Origin: Aurelia coerulea
Taxonomy: Eukaryota > Cnidaria > Scyphozoa > Semaeostomeae > Ulmaridae
Reading direction: 5' to 3'
Assembly (NCBI GenBank): GCA_039566865.1
Contig: CM076952.1
Location: 14,776,501-14,840,500, forward strand
DNA: 64,000 bases
In this document: in pieces, positions 32,741 to 44,757 of the stretch
Layout: each line of letters opens with the position of its first letter
Position numbering within the stretch: the first letter of the stretch is position 1
Position numbers and translations under genes: made by a program
The notes under the pieces: model-generated
What the model was told of the DNA's origin: nothing
What the model saw: only the letters and a program-made list of their open reading frames with translations
Databases searched by the model: none

Positions 32741-33243
32741 CACACTGAGCACTTTGTCAGACTAGAAGGTTGTCATAAAAACATGCCAAATATTTATTGA
32801 GAGTTTTTACCAATTAGCATTTGAAGGACATCATTAAATGTTGGAGAATTGTCTGAAAAGTATTACAAATTATCTGGATTTCATTTTGCCTTGTAAAATA
32901 AAGAACCATGCTGATCTAAAGATAATTTAGACATTTGATTGAAACAAATTGTGAAGTTTAGAAACGTATTTGTTTACTGGCAGTTGCTAGCTGATTTACC
33001 ATCAGTGGAAGTCTAATGCAAACCCTTGAGACCTCCCTCAATTCATCAAAACACAGAAAGAACTGATTTCATGTTTCAGTAGCCTCCCAAGTCCTGCCAG
33101 GCTCTTAGTCCTATATAATTGCTGTATGACCTGTCCTGGAAACAACAATTCTTCATTTATCTATACAAAATCATATTGTTTACAGTATTCGAAACACTTT
33201 GAAATGAAGATATGAATAACACATACCAACCTGTGATAACCGA
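32741..33243. other. No gene seen
   Basis: AT-rich, no frame or repeat end recognised. The last bases are the left copy of the LINE D target duplication region. Confidence 0.4.
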
Positions 33244-34081
33244 GGGTTAGGGTGCCAGGCGAAATAGTCACACATCAAACATTTCCAGATTTTGCAACTA
33301 GTTTTGAGTAAATTTCGCCAGATATTTAGCCTTAGCGTGGGACAGACTTTTTTCCTATTCCTGTTGATAGCTGTTTTTGCTAGTTCTTGGGTCGGATTTC
33401 TACTCAGTGCATGCTGTTATGCGACCTCCAATCAGTTTTCCGTCGGCCCACATTCTGTCGCGCGGCTGTTTTGTTGTAAGACCATGCCCAATGTAAACAC
33501 TAATCGTTCCCGGATGATTACGCGCGTCAAACTGCTGAGTGGAGGTACGCCCTGAGAACTAAACTATCACTATCACTATGAAGTTTCTTTTCGATATCAA
33601 AAACAACAAGATGAAATAACACTCCTGGGCATTAAGATGAACAATTTTTCCCGTGTAAGTTTTTTCTTCGAAATTTTTCACACCTCAAAAATTACTCGTA
33701 AACTCAAATTCCTTTGTTTCCATCTTTTTTTCTCGTGCCACAAAAACAATGTTCTTTTCTCCCCTGAGTATTCAAAATAGCCTCAAGAAATAAAGAAATT
33801 TATAGTTCAGAAATTCGATAAAAAAGAACACACTACTCTGACAATAAAACAAAACCCGTATCACGCACAAACAAGGTGAACCATGCAAAATCCATTTTGT
33901 GCATGGGAGTGTGATAACTTCATATTTTCATGTTTATTTATATCATTCGCTGTTTATTTTCGTATTTGTTCTGTGTTAAACGTTTCCCCGGCTAGGTTCT
34001 TGAATCGTATTTCCAGCGTTCGAAAATACTTTTGTACTTATTTAGCCTATTTATGTAAAGCATGTAAGAGAAGATCCATAT

Positions 34082-34783
34082 TTGATGATGCAGGTTGATA
34101 TAAGTCAATGGCGGGCAGCAATCGGTACGTCCCACTTGTCCTCCTTCACAACCAAACAAATGCGCCAATTTTCGTTCCTTTTGATAATGTTAACGGTCCT
34201 AAGGTTTTACCTATTTTGCTGCTTTTTCGTGATGGTATCAGTTCTACTATTACCCTTCTCCTTTATAATCCAGGTCTGTGCAGAGTACACGTTTTACCCC
34301 TCTTCCACTTTCTTGCAGGTATTTGCTAGCTTATATGCATATGCCAAAATATTACTTTATACAGTGCTCGAGTTGACCAAAAGGCTTCACCTCATCATAC
34401 CTAGAGCACTGAATTGCTTCACAGTCAAACGCTTACCTCATGTTTACGGATACCCTTATGCATTGTTTGTTTTGTACTACATGTTGCATATGCATTGGAT
34501 TACGCACAGGACCATATTACTAAGCGGTGACGTCGAAACAAATCCTGGTCCGAACTTAAATACTTTCAATTTTTGTACATGGAATCTAAATAGCATTACT
34601 GCACATGATTTTACCAGAATTTCCCAAATTGAGGCGTATAATTCAATCTATAATTATGACCTCATAGGAATTGTTGAGACTCATCTTGATAGCACTGTTG
34701 AAGACGGTAATCTGATGCTAGATGGTTATACATTCATCAAAGATAACCATCCATTAAATGTAAAACGGAGAGAAGCTGTATAA
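34082..34783 (+). pseudogene. LINE D N-terminal protein with 2A motif and endonuclease start
   Basis: The frame has a hydrophobic first part (about residues 30-70 FLLIMLTVLRFYLFCCFFVM and following), a middle region, then HRTILLSGDVETNPGP with the 2A motif at residues 149-157. In 2A peptides the ribosome skips the Gly-Pro bond, giving two proteins from one frame. Directly after it begins the APE endonuclease: FNFCTWNLNSI (Asn) and GIVETHLDS (Glu). The frame is cut by the internal deletion and stops at 34783. The start codon is uncertain because three Met codons are adjacent. The upstream product could be membrane-targeted, or the hydrophobic part could act as a signal sequence; that is inference. 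Confidence 0.75.
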
Positions 34784-35459
34784 CGAACTTGGATGGGAAT
34801 CGCTTAACCTCAGACGTTGGAGCAGGCGTCTTGTTCTATTTTTCAAATTTGTTAACAACCAAGCACCGGATTATACGAGGCACCCTATTCCACCCCTTCC
34901 ACAATCTAACTATCGCCTTCGTAAACCAGCTATAATCGGGCAAATACGTGCAAGAACAGTGAGCTTTGGTGCAAGTTTTTACCCAAACTGTCTTTCGGAA
35001 TGGAATAAACTTGACTCAGAGATAAGACAATCACCAACTCTGGGCATGTTCAAAAAGAAGCTTTTTTCACTCATTCGCCCCCTACCCCGTCCAGTCTACA
35101 GCATTCATGACCCGAAAGGCTTGGCAATTCTAACACAACTTCGTGTGGGTCTAAGTAAGCTAAATTTTCACAAATTCAAACACAACTTTAAAGACACAGT
35201 AAATCCAATGTGCTCGATCAACGATGGAGTTGAGGATACGGAACACTTTTTGCTGCTCTGCCATAACTATGATGTGCAAAGACAGGGTCTTCTCGATGCC
35301 ATTAACACCATATTACAACCTCAAGGCTTATCAAACCTCTCTAATGAAGCGCTTCTCAAAATACTTTTATATGGTGATGCAAGGTTGCCACTTATGTCAA
35401 ATACGATGATCCTTGAGGCTACATTGAAGTATGTATACGCAACAGAGCGCTTTGAATGA
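34762..35459 (+). pseudogene. LINE D C-terminal domain
   Basis: From KLYNELGWESLNLRRWSRR the frame continues to SFGASFYPNCLSEWNKL, a FSLIRPLPRPVYSIHDPKGL block, LNFHKFKHNFKDT and EDTEHFLLLCHNYDVQRQG, stopping at 35459. Same domain as LINE A 3721-4475 with the Cys/His cluster kept. The joint with the endonuclease frame shifts phase. Confidence 0.8.
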
Positions 35460-35906
35460 ACCAACGCCAGTTTATTTTTCTTTAACGTAACGCACAGTGA
35501 GCTCTCCATATAGCGAATCCTAATGAACTCTCGTTTTTAAAGACCCATTTTCCAAGGACATAATGCATTGAACACAAATTCGCAGCCCAATGAACCCTTG
35601 TCTAACGAGATATGACTTGTTCATGGTTTCTTTGAGGGTCCGTTGTATGGAGAGATCACTGTAGATCGGTTCTTTATTCATGTATTTTTTTGTTAGTATA
35701 TTTTCTTGTATTTATATTATTATCCTTAGTATTAGTCCCGTATTAGTGTTTGTATTAGTATTTAGGTTAAGTGTAATAGCTGCAGGGTTGCAATGTATTT
35801 TCATGCTCCTTGCGCTATCGTCTCGTAATGTTAATGTTTGTTAGTAGATTGTAAATTTTAGGAGAATTGATATAAAAAAAAAAAAAAAAAAAAGGGTTAG
35901 GGTTAG

Positions 35907-37330
35907 CCTCCTACCGTATTTGTCTATATCTCGAGATGAGCTCTTTTGGTAACACAAAGAGCTCTTTTGGTAAGTTTTTGGCTTACGTCTTTTGTGACTT
36001 TTCCTAACTATCTATTTAGCGTCTTCAGTCCAAATTTCTTCAAGATATTTCATGTATTTTTGGAAATATCACAATTTTCTCAGAGAGTAGTTTTACGGTC
36101 CAACACTTTATAACTTCAAATAAGGATCATTTTTGACTGAAGTTAGATAACTGGATGAAACTTCAGTGCAACCATCATATCAGTCAATGAGACAATATGG
36201 AAAGAAAATTCATTTATATTGTTTTTTTTTTAATATTACGTCACTGAGATGTAAACACATAAAAATAATCATCATCATTGTCATCATCATTGTTTTATCA
36301 TCATCGTCAACTAAACTTATAAGAAGCACAGAATTTCTATCCAGTAAGATTTTACAGTCAAATTTGTAATAGTACTGTTTTTGACCAAAAACAAAGAAAA
36401 CAATGAAGTCATCGAATGTACAATAATTTGAGTAGAGTAGCTTGAATATTTACTTTTCAGTCAAACTACCGGGTAACCCAGAAAAAAGTGACCCCACGCA
36501 ATCTGTTAAAGAACATTAAGTAAGTGGCCGATTGAAAGGCTTCAAACGTTGTTCTGTCGCTAAAAGACTACCCTATGCTATGAGTATTTCGCGCAATTTT
36601 TTTGGCACGGTAAATTTCCAAAATTAAGGATTTCGAGGAAAAGGGCATGCCTAAAATTCTTAAAAAATTTATTCTTTTTGTTCTCTACAAGGTGACAAAT
36701 ATTGGAGAATTAAAAGACTTCTTAAACGAGCACAAGAGCAGTTATGTGGGAGAGTTCAGGTTTCAAAATCTAGATACTTGATATATTTTTACGTTATAAT
36801 TTTTCACATCTGTTGAATGTCAATTTGAGCTTCAATTATAACATGATTTTCCTGAATTTACCGAAGAAGAAAACCAAGGACATATTTTCTTGAATTATTT
36901 CACCCATCGCTGCAGGTTAGTGGAATATGATTCGTTTGATAGACTCATCTACTTAAATCCCTACATTTATTCAACATTTATCGAGCTTGTAAACTGCTAC
37001 GCATGGCGTCAGCATACGTTTTGCATGCGCTTTTACTTACTAAAAGAGCCAATTACTTCTGAGACAAATATCGCGAAGTTGTAACAGATCGTTGATCGAG
37101 GCAGGAAGATAGAGTGCAGTCGTCGAAAGAGTAAGCCCAGAAAATTATTCTTTCATTGGAATTGACATTAATCGACGCAGAGTTTTTTCTCTAGAACATA
37201 CCCAAGATCCCTAAAAATGTACGTTGAGGATTGTTTTTCTGAAGGATTTTTCCTTTTTTCTTGTATGCTTTTTATTGCTGCCGAAGGCAGCCTTACTATT
37301 CCTAATCAATCAGAAAGCGAAATTAGTCTG
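35907..37330. other. No gene; one foldback-type end
   Basis: A CCGGGTAACCCAGAAAAAAG end follows TA at 36469-36470, matching the style of the CCGGGTG foldbacks, but no right end is visible. An ATC-rich patch lies at 36259-36306. Otherwise AT-rich and unassigned. Confidence 0.4.
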
Positions 37331-37344
37331 CCGTCGGCCTATGT

Positions 37345-39130
37345 AGACAGGGCAGCTCACGGCTGCGGTTTGCGGGTGCGCGGCTTGTGAGCATTTATCC
37401 AACAACCAACAAAAGTTCTCCAACAAAAGATAATGAGTTCTTCCTACCTACGTAACTACCTAACTGTCTAACTACGTCAATGGACGGCAAAGGTTTATTT
37501 CTGACAATGCAGAGCTCAATATTACGGATTTTTTTTTATAAAAAAAAAAAACAAAAAAAAATGAAAAAAAAATGAAAAGACCACGAAACCATGGACCACA
37601 GAACTACGGAACCAAGAGCCTTGGACTTTGAAACTAGAAACCGGCGGAGGAGAGCAAGGGCGCCTACCTTGTAGGAAGTGTGTTGATCCACGGTACTTTA
37701 CGCGGTGTCCTATGACCCAGTCCTGTTAATCTTTGTATATCATAATAAACTGAGGGGTATGCAACTTCTGCAGATAAACCAATCAGCGAGCAGGATCTCA
37801 AGAGAAGATTATCACAAGCGCGTTCTATCCGTTGTGGTTTCAGTCAAGCAAAATTGTTTACATAAGCCTTTGTTCAACCAGATGTGAAAAGTGACACCGT
37901 GTGCAAACTAGGGGGTCGCGTGAAAAAGTCAATCCTCAAGATTATTGGAGGACGAGCGTAGTACCTGAGAATAACAATCATTACACGTTTTTATAAGCAA
38001 CGGCTTTTTTCATGCACAAAAGGCAAATCCTTAGCCTAATTGAGAATTTAAACTTATTAAACGCTTGTATGCTATTGAACCAATTATTCCTTTATGTTAT
38101 GCTACTTTGAATGAAGAAAAGTACTTGCAAAATCAATATTTCAACAACAAAACGGTTAATTTAAACAATTTTGCTTACCTCAGTTTGGACTTGCCCAAAG
38201 TCTCTTCCGCGAAAATAAAACCAAAATATATCCCAAGTCTCTTCCGCCAAAATAAAACCAAAATAAATACCTCTGCCCCAAGTCTCTTCCGCGAAAATAA
38301 AACCAAAATAAATCCGAAGTCAAGTCAGACGACCACAGACACTGGGTGACAATAAGCGAACAACCGGCTAAAAAATTTCTTAGCAGTGCCAACCCCCAGC
38401 TCAATTTACTGCAAGTTTTGTTTACTGGCCATAGCAACGGGCTCTGACCACAGCAACGTGTAACGCGCTTGTGAGAAAAGTGAACAATAGAGTTAGGAAA
38501 AGTTTCATACCCCTAAGCTTTTCTTGTTACTGGGATTTTCAAATTCTAACGTCTGTTAGAGTTGACCAATCAAAAATCACGCTGTCTGATTCCCTGTGGC
38601 CAGATCGTATAACAGTTGATATCTTGTTTCATAACACCGGAATTTGAAACCACAAAGTTATTCATACGTCATCTTGACCTTGAGAGGACTGACTCTGTGT
38701 ACTTCTGGGTACGGCTTTAGGACACTCTCTGTACTGGGTCACAGGACACCCATTACTCTACAGTACTGGGAATAAACACACTTCCTACAAGGTAGGCGCC
38801 CTTGAGGAGAGTAACTCAATATTCTAAATCTCTTGGCTGCGGTTCGTGGGCTCGCGGCTTGTGAGCATTTATCCCACAAACAACAAAGTTCTCCTACAAA
38901 AGATAACGAGTTCTTACTTAACTACCTAACTACGTCAATGGACGACAAAGGTTTATTTCTGACAATGCAGAACTCAATATTACGGACCACGGAACCATGG
39001 ACTACAAAACTACGGAACCAAATTAAATATGAACTAAACGAATTAAATATGAAAAGAATTAAATATAAATATGAAATATACCAAGAGTCTTCGACTCAGG
39101 AACTGGAAACCGGCGGAGGAGAGTAACTGA
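37345..39130. repeat. Direct duplication flanking a hAT-like element
   Basis: A unit starting near CGGCTGCGGTTTGCGGG and including GGCTTGTGAGCATTTATCC, CTACGTCAATGGACG, TTTATTTCTGACAATGCAGA and CCGGCGGAGGAGAG occurs at about 37360-37654 and again at about 38840-39121 at roughly 90 percent identity. The element at 37655-38804 sits in the first copy, so the order was duplication, then insertion, or the reverse with loss. Confidence 0.7.
37655..38804. mobile_element. hAT-like non-autonomous element
   Basis: 1150 bp with inverted ends CAAGGGCGCCTACCTTGTAG, continuing perfectly to about 30 bp. An inner inverted GTGTCCTATGACCCAGT block extends the ends to about 70 bp. AGGAGAG borders both sides (7-8-bp duplication, one base shared with the end). 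Three tandem copies of a 40-50-bp unit with GTCTCTTCCGC and AATAAAACCAAAATA lie at 38194-38323. No transposase frame. Confidence 0.7.
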
Positions 39131-39145
39131 ATATTCTAAATCATT

Positions 39146-40149
39146 TACCTTTTGAACCATTACCCAACTGTAAAATCCAGCATAATACACGTTTCCTTAG
39201 CGATAATCATTCAGTTAATTTCTATAAAATTGACCTCGCTACAGTCGCATTTGATACAAGTACTAATCGGCAGCACTCGCTGACTGTTGTTATATCTAGT
39301 ATACTTCTTCTATTTGGCTTCCTTTGAAGAATTTCAAAAATTTGAAAGCTTCTTAACAAAATCAGTTGCAATTGCAAGAAAGATATTAATTATTAGATTC
39401 CAAAAATCATACTTGCTTATCAAATCTGATCATACTATTGGTGAGTTATGACTGGATAAACTTTGATTATCAGTTTTTTCTAGGCATAAAGTGCTTTTCC
39501 CATTCAGTGACTGGGTTGATACGGTAAGGTATCGAAATGTGATTCAGTTCGATTTTTATCGATTTGACTTTCAATCTTCAACTTTCACGGATTGCGTTTA
39601 ATTTTTAGTTCTGTATGGTTCTCCAACGAAAAAGCACAAAAACACCATTTCTATTACATCATCTTTAGCTGCCTTTTTTCATTGAACTTCATTCAATGGT
39701 TTTCAAATATCGTTTAAACAAGACCCGACACTAACATCTCAAAGGTTTCATCGAAGCCTCATTGACATGACAGTTTATCTTTTCAAAAAATTCTTGACTT
39801 CAGATGCTCTGCAGCATAATTGAGTACAATCGACCAATCAAGGTATGATCAGTTTAACGGAAATGTGTCGCACCGAATTTTAAGCAATAGCTTACAAAAG
39901 AACCACGCAGTTAATGTGAACTATCGAGCAATTGCGTCCCAACCTGCTACTCATGTTGTTGTCCGCACAAATCCAACACACCGATTTGCCTTGCATTTCA
40001 CTACCTCAGTAAAGATGCTGCTAATGATTGCTAACACCTGAATTGAACTCCATCAAATATGAATTGAACCTCTTATGAGTCAAATAAGTATGCATCATTA
40101 ATTTACTATTTTATGCTTTGTCTTATCGTCCCTTGACGCAACTGCTTAC
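39146..40149. other. No gene seen
   Basis: AT-rich, no coding signal. A 73-codon frame at 39820-40041 shows no motif. Confidence 0.35.
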
Positions 40150-40152
40150 CCA

Positions 40153-40322
40153 TGTATGTATGTATGTATGTATGTATGTATGTATGTATGTATGTATGTA
40201 TGTATGTATGTATGTATGTATTTATGTGTGTATGTATGTATGTATGTATGTATGTATGTATGTATGTATGTATGTATGTATGTATGTATGTATGTATGTA
40301 TGTATGTATGTATGTATTTATG
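40153..40322. repeat. (TATG)n microsatellite
   Basis: About 170 bp of nearly pure TATG, interrupted once near 40220-40228 (TTTATGTGTG). All six frames through it are artefacts of the repeat. Confidence 0.95.
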
Positions 40323-40681
40323 TAAAATTTTGCCATACAACTAAAAATTAAATGCACTATGAAAATTTATGAAAAGAAGCAAGGCTATTTACATGGGTAC
40401 GATATAATAAGAACTAAAATCTAGTATCAAAACACCCCTAGTTTAAAATGGCAAGGATAGCATTAAAAGGTCGGTGCAACCTTGTTTCCATAATGGTCCC
40501 TCCAGAGGTATTATAGAAAAGAATAGTTTTCATGAAAAAACAGACAAATATATTTTGTTTGGAAAAGTAGAAAGTAATTGCACAATATCAATGTCTCCGA
40601 AGTTGAGATTAAATGCTGCTTTCTCAGAGATTGTCGGTAGACAGTTTTGTTATAGCTTTTTGAATTTTAAATGATATACAT

Positions 40682-42466
40682 ATAAGCTGTTCTGTTGTTT
40701 TTGGAGGTCATTAAAGAATTTGTTCTTGATCTTATGCTTGAAGCTGTTGACATTTGTTGCAGATTTTAAATCGGAGTGTAGGCTGTTCCAGATTTTAGGT
40801 CGTAGGTAGGAGAGACCATTTTTCCTCATGTTAATTTCCGGCTCCGGCCAACTGGTGAGAATATCTCGGACATATATGAGGGGGCTGACTTATCAAAAAA
40901 TTTGTAAACGTTTGTTGCAATCCATTGTTCAAATCTCTCTTTTGTGGGGAGCCAATTTATATCTTTAATTTCTTTGATTCCTATATGTGCACTATTATTC
41001 AGATTCAAACACAACCTGATTCATTTATTTTGAGCTGTTTGAAGTTTTTGGATAATCTTTTATTAAGCAATGGGAACCAAGCACTGCATGCATAGTCAAA
41101 GTGGGGCTGGATCAGTGCATTTGCTAGTAGCCTACGAAGAGAAAAGTCAAGGAAACGTTGTTTTCTATAGAGAAACCTAAGCCTGCCATTGATTTTACCT
41201 AGGGTCCTGGTAGCCATCGATTCACCAGAAAGGTTTTCATCAAGAATACAGCCTAGAAACGTCACGGAAGTGTGTTTTTTGATCTTGATGTCACTTCTTC
41301 TGATGTCCAGTTTTTAATAGCCAGTTCGTTTATTTTTTTCTGCCAAAGAGTATAGACTTTGTTTTATCCTTTCCAAAGGGAATGCTTAGTTTGTTATCAA
41401 CTAACCGATCACAAAGGGAGTTAATTTTGTTCAGTTGCTTTTCTATTTCATTGACGTTATTGTCTCCGAATACAAGACAGGAATCAACTGCATATAAAAG
41501 TAGGTCACAGTCAACTGCCTGAGGCATATCGTTGACAAATAAAAGGAAAATAAGTGAGCCAAGAATAGAGCCTTGCGGAACTCTACGTGATAATTCCCCT
41601 GGGCCGGGTTTTTCAAACCACAGTTAGCGCTAATCTTGGATTAAAGGCATGATTCTGCAGTCATTTGCATAGTCCTAATCCCGCATTAGCCTAATACCAG
41701 TTTTGAGCAACCGGGCCCTGGTGAAAAGGTCTCTTTCCCTGTGTTAACAAAGAAAATTCGGTTTGTTAGATAAGATCTAAACCAGAATGTAACTGAATCG
41801 GCAAAGCCGAGGTGTTTCATTTTTTCTGGAGGAAAATTTCGTGGTCGATAGTGCCAAACGCTTTCTTTAGATCGATTGAAATCATACCAGTAAACATCCT
41901 GTTTTCAAACCCTTGTAAGATTTTGTCATCTAAGTATGATAAGCATGTATTTGTTGAGTGGTAAGGACGAAATCCAGATTGGAAGTGATAAAGAATATTG
42001 TTTGTATCCAAGAATTCTTGTATTTGCTCGTGCACAATTTTTTCAATTATCTTAAAAGTGGTTCAATTTAGCTTGCTTGCAATCATCTGGAAATTTTGAT
42101 AGTGAGATGGAAAGATTGCATAAATCCGAAATTGGCTTTGCTAATATTGGTGCACCGTCCGTAAGAAATTTACCAGCAAGATTATCAGGTCCTGCTGCTT
42201 TTTCAGGATTTATTCCCTTTAAAAGTTTGAGAACCTTTTCCTAATTTGTTTGATGTAGGGTGAATGTTTTCTTTCCAAGGTCGAGGTGCTTGTAATAATC
42301 TTTGACACTTTCTGATCCAAATTTACGGGATGGATTTGGCAGCTTTTTAACCAGTTTTTTAACCAAATTTGAAAAGAAATTTTTGAAAATGTTAGAATTT
42401 ATTTTATCATCGAAACAATGCCCATCATCATTCTTTAGGCAAATCTTTGAGTTGGTTGATCTTACT
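40682..42466 (-). mobile_element. LINE E: reverse transcriptase to C-terminus
   Basis: Minus-strand pieces in order: KINSNIFKNFFSNLVKKL, KGINPEKAAGPDNLAGKFL, a deletion after FPDDCKQAKLN, then HEQIQEFLDTNN, FQSGFRPYHSTNTCLSYLDD, motif A GMISIDLKKAFGTIDHEI, motif B RVPQGSILGSL, a diverged motif C (YAVDS in place of YADDS), DNKLSIPFGKDKTKSILFG, and the C-terminal FLGCILDENLSGE and GLSYLRPKIWNSL blocks down to about 40682. Several stops and frameshifts. A small MITE splits it at 41603-41716. Confidence 0.8.
41603..41716. mobile_element. Small MITE with GGGCCGGGTT-type ends
   Basis: 114 bp, ends GCCGGGTTTTTC and, opposite, GCCCGGTTGCTC, bordered by CCTGG on both sides (41598-41602, 41717-41721). 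LINE E reads T-F-S-P-G-E-L-S across the empty site. Inner TTAGCGCTAATC/ATTAGCCTAAT form a second inverted block. Confidence 0.7.
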
Positions 42467-42840
42467 GATATCAATGCTGCATATTCTCACTTCATAAAAG
42501 TACTTATTTCCATTATCGAGGAAATGGCCCCATTAAAAGAGATTCGCATAAGAAACATCACCCACGAATGGATGGATGAGGAAGTCCTTGAGGGGATCAG
42601 GGTTTGAGACAAGCTGCTCTCCAAATTTAAGAAAACAAAAAGTCACTTGGACCACATATGTTTCAGAAAAGCTCGAAACAATGTTTTGTCTCTCATAAAA
42701 AAAAAGAAAACTTTTGGCGTTGGAAAACTAAAAGAAAATATCGGCAAGCCAAAAGAATTATGGAAAAGTCTAAAATTACTTGGACTTCCTTCCAAATAAG
42801 GCAAAAAGTAGCACAGTACAGAAATTTCCCTCGAGTTTTG
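42467..42840 (+). mobile_element. LINE E 5' part in inverted orientation
   Basis: Immediately abutting the minus-strand part, the plus strand encodes the upstream linker of the same kind of LINE: DLTDINAAYSHFIKVL, EEMAPLKEIRIRNITHEW, CFRKARNNVLSLI and, in another frame, LWKSLKLLGLPSK. The coding order ends about where the minus-strand part begins, which is what twin priming produces. Stops and frameshifts are present. Confidence 0.65.
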
Positions 42841-42879
42841 TTATATGACTTGAAGTGCGTAAACAAACCTCAGTAGATT

Positions 42880-43650
42880 TGGTTCAATTCATAGAAACCG
42901 CAGGGGCATTGGATCTTGAACAAAAGAATCTGTGACGGAAGGACAACAGAAAAAACAATTGAAAACGCAGATTTTTGGCGTTTTGGGTTGTTCTTACAAC
43001 AGCAATGACTATTGGCTTTCGGCCAGAATTTCTATTGTTCAAGGTCCAGTGCCTCGTCGGTTTGTGTGTGAGTTGGAGAGGCAATAACTTAGAGAGATTT
43101 TTAGCCATGGGCTGCGAGCAAAATCTGCGGAAATATTTGAATCCCGTGCTGTTGCCGATTTGAGTTCAGCTGAGTTGCTGAGGTGAGACGGCAGAGTGTT
43201 AAAACTCGGAGGTGCTAAGAGATATTCATTTCGACTAAACGTAGGAATTGCAGCATAGGGATCATTCGTCGTACATAGCCGACTGCTCGTTGGTCGTGGC
43301 CGAAACCACCAAAGCCTCATTTTCACGGACCAATCAGACGGCTAAAAAGCGAAGGAGACAAAAGAAACCCGTAAAGATTTTTCTAAATTTTACTTACCTT
43401 CATAAAATGCAACCAGGACAAAAAACTGCTTGAGATTTCCCAAATTTATTTAAAGAAATCTACTCTCCAGATGTTTGGGTGTACAATTTTGGATGCCGGT
43501 TAAAATATCTCCAGGATTGGCGGAGTTATGGCCAAAAACAAACCGATACGGCACTGAACCTTGAACAATAGAAATTCTTGCAGAGAAACAATAGTAATAA
43601 CAATAGTGATTGCACTAAGATCTACCCGAAAACGCCAATATCTGCGCCTA
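42880..43650. repeat. Foldback family R, rearranged copy
   Basis: 42886-43010 is the inverse of 46800-46925 (CATAGAAACCGCAGGGGCAT, AACAATTGAAAACGCA). 43243-43640 matches 46434-46820 directly (TCATTCGTCGTACATAGCC, ACGGACCAATCAGACGGCTA, AAAAAACTGCTTGAGATTTC). So it is a second copy of the foldback inside the MULE-like element, with eroded ends. Confidence 0.65.
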
Positions 43651-44557
43651 CCAGCCAGTAAGACACCGCAGTCCGTAAAGGTCCGGTTTTTACTGACTTT
43701 ATGTTCAGGCTGATATGCCAGATGACATTTGGGGACGTATTTGTGATTTGTCCTGCATTCCAGTTGATTACGTATATTTGATACGGCTCATCATCCCTAG
43801 ATAGTATCTGACTATTACCCTTGAGAAATTAAAAGCAAACACTTTGAGGACCCTATTTTAGCCCTTTTTAAGGTATTTAATCATTAATCCGGGGTTAGTA
43901 AGTGCATTTAGTAGGAAAACGAGCACGATCCATTTGGGTGGAAAAAGGGCCTAAGTTGAAATTTTCGAGAATTTCCCCCACAGCTTTGAAAATAGAATGG
44001 CTCGTTATTCGGCGAATTTTAGAGATAAATTGGAGATTAAAAGTGTTTTAGTGAAAGAATACAGTTTTTCGTTGATTTTTGACATGCCGCGGCCGTTTAC
44101 TCCTCGCAAAACGGAGTTACGGTGTAAAATGGGGTAGGCCGAAATTATTCCCCATTTTTGGGGGGCGCGCGCTCCGCTTCTGGGGGCAATATTGAACCCC
44201 AAATTACGTTATTAGACTTGCAGACGAATGGTCTCTTGAAAACTTTTTTCTGTTTTGAAATCGGGCTTGTAACCATGGAGCATCGACTCCAAACGTAACC
44301 TCAGGTCGGAAAATCGCAACATTTATTTTTCAACCCCCTCTTATGACGTCATAATGAGCCCAACATTTCATGAAACTCCGAAATTCGGATGCGCTGTGGT
44401 CCATTACCCCTCTTAAACTCCTCACTTGCCCCATACACCCCATTGATTTTGTGAAATTACCGATTCAATAAAGGCCATTTTTGAATGGGAGCAAGTTATA
44501 ATCTGATTTTACTATTGTTTTCGAATAGCCAATCAAATTGCCGAACGGCCTCTTGTA
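43651..44557. other. No gene seen
   Basis: Mixed sequence with a GGGGGGCGCGCGCTCCGCTT patch at about 44160-44180. No transposon ends or coding frames recognised. Confidence 0.35.
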
Positions 44558-44757
44558 TCCCAGAGTAACAGAGCGGAATAATCTTCTGATTGGCTGAAAT
44601 CATTCGAAATGCCGCCCTGTTGATTTTATGCAAATTAGCCTCGCGCCATTACAAGTCAATGGAGAAGCTGCGGCCGAGGGGTGCAGGGCTAATTCCCTCG
44701 GCGGCATTCATGGGGTACATTCGGCAACCAAAGTGAAAGTACATTCGGCAACCAAAC

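Larger units (their letters stand above)
33254..35893 (+). mobile_element. LINE D: 2A-bearing LINE, both ends intact, RT deleted
   Basis: Bounded by GGGTTAGGGT on both sides (33244-33253 and 35894-35903), with poly(A) at 35874-35893 before the right copy. It therefore has a defined 5' end, an 830-bp 5' region, a 2A-endonuclease frame, a C-terminal domain and a 3' UTR. All of the reverse transcriptase and most of the endonuclease are missing through one internal deletion at about 34760. At 2.64 kb it behaves like a non-autonomous deletion derivative. Its C-terminal domain is closest to that of LINE A. Confidence 0.8.

Noticed and set aside
34108..34329. A 73-codon frame overlapping the LINE D 2A frame
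   Set aside because: The 2A-endonuclease frame is clearly the coding one; the other has no recognisable content.
40106..40357. Overlapping open frames on both strands through the TATG repeat
   Set aside because: They are pure tandem-repeat translations; any 4-bp repeat without stops gives such frames.
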